Assembly: GCF_946479975.1 (NCBI RefSeq)
Contig: NZ_CAMLIX010000218.1
Coordinates: forward strand, 1 to 8,085
Origin: an uncultured Flavobacterium sp.
Lineage (GTDB): Bacteria > Bacteroidota > Bacteroidia > Flavobacteriales > Flavobacteriaceae
Direction: 5' to 3'
DNA: 8,085 nt
Notes under the pieces: generated by a model
What the model saw: the letters and a program-made list of their open reading frames with translations, nothing else
Databases searched by the model: none
What the model was told of the DNA's origin: nothing
Shown here: positions 5,459-8,085 of the stretch, one piece after another
How positions within the stretch are numbered: the first letter of the stretch is position 1
How the letters are laid out: every line of letters starts with the position of its first letter
Translations under genes and position numbers: made by a program

Positions 5459-5911
5459 ATGGATAAGAAAGGGCCAATCATAATTATAGAAGAAAATATA
5501 GAGGACCGCCAATTATTTGCTCAACTATTTCTGGAATTATCCATAAACAATGAAGTGCTTTATTTTGACACCCTTCAAGAAGCAGATCAAGAATTAGTAT
5601 TGAGTAATAAAAAGCCTTTTATATTTTTTGCCAACATTCTTCAATTACAGGAAGACAGCAAACATCAGAATTTGGAACATCATAAAGATATTAGTCAAAA
5701 ATCAGATAGTCCATGTTTATTCTATTCCGTTCTGTTTCCTAATTGTTTTATCATCGACACTTACTCTGTTCCTACGCAGAGTTATTTTATAAATCCTTAT
5801 AGCGAAGAAAAATTCAAACAAGTTTTAGATTCCATTATTAAATTTTGGAACAACAAGAAAGAACAAAAAGCTGAAGGAGGTAAGGAAAAAAAACAAAAAC
5901 AAAACTTATAA
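5459..5911 (+). CDS. Degenerate receiver-domain protein (pseudo-response regulator)
   Basis: This 150-residue protein has the layout of the stand-alone CheY-like receivers common in Flavobacterium: strand 1 with an acidic pair (I-I-I-I-E-E, 7-12), strand 3 (P-F-I-F-F-A-N-I, 53-60), strand 4 (C-L-F-Y-S, 86-90), an I-D-T-Y-S segment (99-103) and strand 5 with Y-F-I-N-P (109-113). By alignment the phospho-acceptor Asp is replaced by N59 and the conserved Lys by N112, while E11, E12 and S90 remain. It should therefore not be phosphorylated in the usual way and may act as a constitutive or partner-binding pseudo-receiver. The loop after strand 3 is altered, and the C-terminal 18 residues are Lys- and Gln-rich. 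There is no output domain and no adjacent kinase. Only the fold assignment is firm. Confidence 0.72.
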   Translation: MDKKGPIIIIEENIEDRQLFAQLFLELSINNEVLYFDTLQEADQELVLSNKKPFIFFANILQLQEDSKHQNLEHHKDISQKSDSPCLFYSVLFPNCFIIDTYSVPTQSYFINPYSEEKFKQVLDSIIKFWNNKKEQKAEGGKEKKQKQNL

Positions 5912-5948
5912 AAAGAAACCCATCTAATTTTTAGATGGGTTTCTTTTT
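5910..5948. terminator. Bidirectional terminator shared by the receiver-like gene and the stress operon
   Basis: A perfect 18-bp stem (5910-5927 with 5931-5948, 3-base loop) starts within the stop codon of the receiver-like gene and ends 2 bases from the stop of the acidic-protein gene on the other strand. Both directions end in T-rich tracts. Confidence 0.9.
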
Positions 5949-5950
5949 AA

Positions 5951-6250
5951 TTATAAATTTCGATCTGGATCTGTGCCGTCTTCGTCGTCAAGATCTTCTA
6001 AATCTGCATTGTCAACGTCTTCATCAAAGTCATCTTCATCATCGAAGTCGTCGTCATCCTCAAATTCATCAGCATCTGCGTCTTCAGTAGCCAGATCATT
6101 AACTTCTAAGTCGTCGCCATAATCTGGTTCTGCATTATCAGAAATTGGATGATCTGTTGGCGGCATGTCTATATCTGGATCTTCGTAAGGTTCTTTATTT
6201 TGAAAATTCTGATCTGCTAGATTGTAATTTTCTTTTTCTTCTAAATTCAT
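5951..6250 (-). CDS. Extremely acidic 99-residue protein (hypothetical)
   Basis: About 45 of 99 residues are Asp or Glu, against three Lys or Arg. The acid is concentrated at 56-91, where D and E runs alternate with Phe, Ala and Leu. The N-terminal 50 residues are also polar, with a P-D-I-D-M-P-P-T-D-H-P segment near 25-35. No signal peptide, membrane segment or known domain is visible, so a largely disordered cytoplasmic polyanion is likely. It is the last gene behind the DUF892 gene, 57 bases away on the same strand, and ends at the shared terminator. By inference such a protein might bind metal ions or basic proteins, or act as a stress-time chaperone-like polyanion. No function can be assigned from sequence. 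Confidence 0.72.
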   Translation of the reverse strand: MNLEEKENYNLADQNFQNKEPYEDPDIDMPPTDHPISDNAEPDYGDDLEVNDLATEDADADEFEDDDDFDDEDDFDEDVDNADLEDLDDEDGTDPDRNL

Positions 6251-6307
6251 ATCGCAGTATTTTAAAAGTTATTTTATAAATGTTTTGAGCCAAAGAATAT
6301 TAAAACC

Positions 6308-6910
6308 TTATTCTGCAGCTACGATGTTTACTAAGTTTAATGCTACATCGTTTAAAATACAATCTGCTTCTTTTTCTTCTGCAAGAGTCTGCGTTAGTAA
6401 TTTAGCAGCGTCATTTTCACCAATTGCTTTAGCAAAAGCAACTAGAGTTCCGTAAGTAGCAATTTCATAGTGTTCAATTTTTTGAGAAGCAGCAATGATT
6501 CCTGCATCACGTACAGCGCCTGGAGCGGTTTCTAGAAGAATGCTGTCGCCTTCTTTTAATAATCCAGCCATAGCTTCGCATTTTTTTCCTTCGGCTTTTT
6601 CGCCCAATAACTCAAAAACCTGTTCCAATCGCGCTAACTGATTTTCAGTAACAGAAAGATGTTCTAGAATTGCTCCCGAAAGTCCTGCTGCAGATGCATT
6701 TGCCGCCATTTTTGGCAGTGCGCCAACTAAGGCATTTTCTGCCCAGTAAATATCTTTTAAGCTGTCAATAAATAAATCTTTCAATTCTGTAGCCGCATCT
6801 GGTGCTGGTTCTACAAAATTATTTTTCTTGGCATTGTTTTTTATATCTTTTGACTGAGACGCTTTTGGTTGTGACGCGTTAGTCTGACCTTGTTTTTCTG
6901 AATTTTTCAT
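6308..6910 (-). CDS. DUF892 (YciE/YciF-like) ferritin-like protein
   Basis: This 200-residue protein contains a four-helix ferritin-like DUF892 domain from about residue 40 to 195, beginning E-L-K-D-L-F-I-D-S-L-K-D-I-Y-W-A-E. Candidate diiron ligands are the helix acids and histidines around E58, E83-H84, E89 and E96, K-I-E-H-Y-E (144-149) and A-E-E-K-E-A-D (177-183). Family members are stress-induced; YciF has a diiron-type helical bundle, but its reaction is unknown. Residues 1-38 form a low-complexity tail rich in Lys, Asn, Gln and Ser, absent from short homologues and probably disordered. The gene lies 18 bases downstream of katE on the same strand, so the two are almost certainly co-transcribed. 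That context suggests a role in iron handling or peroxide defence. Confidence 0.88.
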   Translation of the reverse strand: MKNSEKQGQTNASQPKASQSKDIKNNAKKNNFVEPAPDAATELKDLFIDSLKDIYWAENALVGALPKMAANASAAGLSGAILEHLSVTENQLARLEQVFELLGEKAEGKKCEAMAGLLKEGDSILLETAPGAVRDAGIIAASQKIEHYEIATYGTLVAFAKAIGENDAAKLLTQTLAEEKEADCILNDVALNLVNIVAAE

Positions 6911-6928
6911 TTTTTTATTTTTTTGTGA

Positions 6929-8085
6929 TTAATTGTATAAGTTAGGTTCACGCTGCCAAAAACGGTGCATTGTCATAGCCGTGATAAATTCTTGAGCAAA
7001 AGAATCTGTAGCGATTTCGCTAGTTACAATTACGCCTGGATCATCATTTGTAATTTTACCTGCAAAAGGAGCAGCGCTGATAATTTCCGAAGCTTCTCCA
7101 TCGGCACCAATAACTTTACAGTGTTTATAAGCGTCATTTAAATATTCAAGTGCATCTTCATTTTCTGCCAATGCATTTAATCCTAATCCGTGTGGTACGT
7201 AAACAGCATCAAACAATACAGATGAAGCAGTTAAGAAACTAAACTCTGCCGCAATAGCGCCATCGCTGTCTGTTACTACAGAGCCTAAATGCGGTGCTAC
7301 CACACAGCCTTTTGCACCTTCTTTTTTAAGTGCATTTTTCATATTCATCACAGAAGCTTCAGAAACGCCGTCTGTTACCAGAATCGCAACTTTTCTAGAT
7401 TCGATTGTAGGTGAATTTGTTGGATTTTTAATCATGCTTAAAGCTTGCGAAGATTCAACTGCTTGATTTACAGTTTGTGGTTCTTGAGTTCCAGCTTCTT
7501 CTGTTTCTGGAGAAACGCCTTTGTTGATTGGTTTTTCTAAAACTGGAGGAACAGTTGCACCAAGACCTAATGCTACTTTTTCTGCAAGTTCGGTATCTAC
7601 TTGAGATAATAATCCAAGCATTCTTACTCGAATTGCTGTCGTTTCTACTTTTCCAAGTTCAAATCGAAGCGCTTTTACAATATGGCTTTTTTCTTCTGGT
7701 GTCTGGCTGTTAAAAAATAATTTTGCTTGTCCGAAATGATCTGTAAAACTTTCACTTCTGGCGCGCACTTTATGAGCATCTACACGTTCGTTAAAACTTG
7801 AAAAACCTCCTTCGGCAATTTTTGCCTGATACGGACAACCGCCACCCAAAGAATTTGGATGATAACTTACACGTCCTTTGTTGATTTCCTGACGCATATG
7901 TCCGTCACGTTGATTATTGTGAACAGGCGCAACGCTTCTGTTAATTGGAATTTCATGGAAATTAGGACTTCCTAATCGCGATAATTGGGTATCTGTATAA
8001 GAAAACAATCTTCCTTGTAAAAGCGGATCGTTTGTAAAATCGATTCCTGGCACAACATGACCTGGATGAAAAGCAATTTGTTCTG
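6929..8085 (-). CDS. katE: Large-subunit (clade 2, HPII-type) catalase, C-terminal part (partial)
   Basis: The reading frame runs past the right edge of the window; 384 residues are visible, and the GTG at 8053 is an internal Val codon, not the start. Catalase splits hydrogen peroxide into water and oxygen with haem. The visible part begins E-Q-I-A-F-H-P-G-H-V-V-P-G-I-D-F, followed by D-P-L-L-Q-G-R-L-F-S-Y, whose R-x-x-x-Y supplies the proximal haem Tyr. A His lies 23 residues before that Tyr, the spacing of the covalently linked His-Tyr pair in E. coli HPII. After a linker of about 50 residues comes the flavodoxin/DJ-1-like C-terminal domain (R-K-V-A-I-L-V-T-D-G-V onward, roughly the last 155 residues) that marks the large-subunit class. 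It leads the operon with the DUF892 and acidic-protein genes, at least within the window. Confidence 0.93.
   Translation of the reverse strand, partial: EQIAFHPGHVVPGIDFTNDPLLQGRLFSYTDTQLSRLGSPNFHEIPINRSVAPVHNNQRDGHMRQEINKGRVSYHPNSLGGGCPYQAKIAEGGFSSFNERVDAHKVRARSESFTDHFGQAKLFFNSQTPEEKSHIVKALRFELGKVETTAIRVRMLGLLSQVDTELAEKVALGLGATVPPVLEKPINKGVSPETEEAGTQEPQTVNQAVESSQALSMIKNPTNSPTIESRKVAILVTDGVSEASVMNMKNALKKEGAKGCVVAPHLGSVVTDSDGAIAAEFSFLTASSVLFDAVYVPHGLGLNALAENEDALEYLNDAYKHCKVIGADGEASEIISAAPFAGKITNDDPGVIVTSEIATDSFAQEFITAMTMHRFWQREPNLYN

Noticed and set aside
7528..7713. 61-residue plus-strand ORF opposite katE
   Set aside because: It is a Leu-rich antisense artefact over the catalase linker and late-barrel coding sequence.
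8051..8053. GTG as the catalase start codon
   Set aside because: The frame stays open to the window edge and reads A-F-H-P-G-H-V-V-P-G-I-D-F, conserved catalase sequence upstream of the GTG.

Overview
The window looks like chromosomal DNA from a Flavobacterium-type member of the Bacteroidota. It is AT-rich. Shine-Dalgarno sequences are essentially absent in front of genes, and several starts instead follow the Bacteroidota -7 promoter motif TAnnTTTG. The gene families also fit: a flavobacterial single-receiver relative, an arginine-operon-type GNAT, and a clade-2 catalase beside a DUF892 protein. The genus is an inference; no marker gene is present.

Layout, left to right. The 3' end of a sensor histidine kinase (+) converges on a lone ilvN, the acetolactate synthase regulatory subunit (-). 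The ilvN leader (about 743-1019, minus strand) holds two tiny isoleucine-rich leader ORFs, each followed by its own terminator and antiterminator, so it reads as two ribosome-mediated attenuators in series. Next, on the plus strand, come a 47-residue basic membrane protein and a GNAT acetyltransferase of the kind usually found in Bacteroidota arginine operons. A bidirectional terminator separates this pair from a Tat-exported PhoA-family alkaline phosphatase (-). A bacterial-luciferase-like monooxygenase (+) follows, and another bidirectional terminator divides it from a small minus-strand pair: a 53-residue predicted lipoprotein and a 68-residue hypothetical protein. A degenerate receiver-domain protein (+) ends in a hairpin shared with a minus-strand stress-type operon: katE (cut by the right edge), then a DUF892 ferritin-like protein, then an extremely acidic 99-residue protein.

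How the genes relate. Most units are separate one- or two-gene transcripts joined by shared terminators. The clearest cooperating set is catalase, DUF892 and acidic protein, probably an oxidative or stationary-phase stress operon. The most interesting element is the tandem attenuator. It would couple synthesis of a free-standing IlvN to isoleucine-tRNA charging through two successive terminate-or-continue decisions. No mobile element, CRISPR array, tRNA or rRNA was seen.
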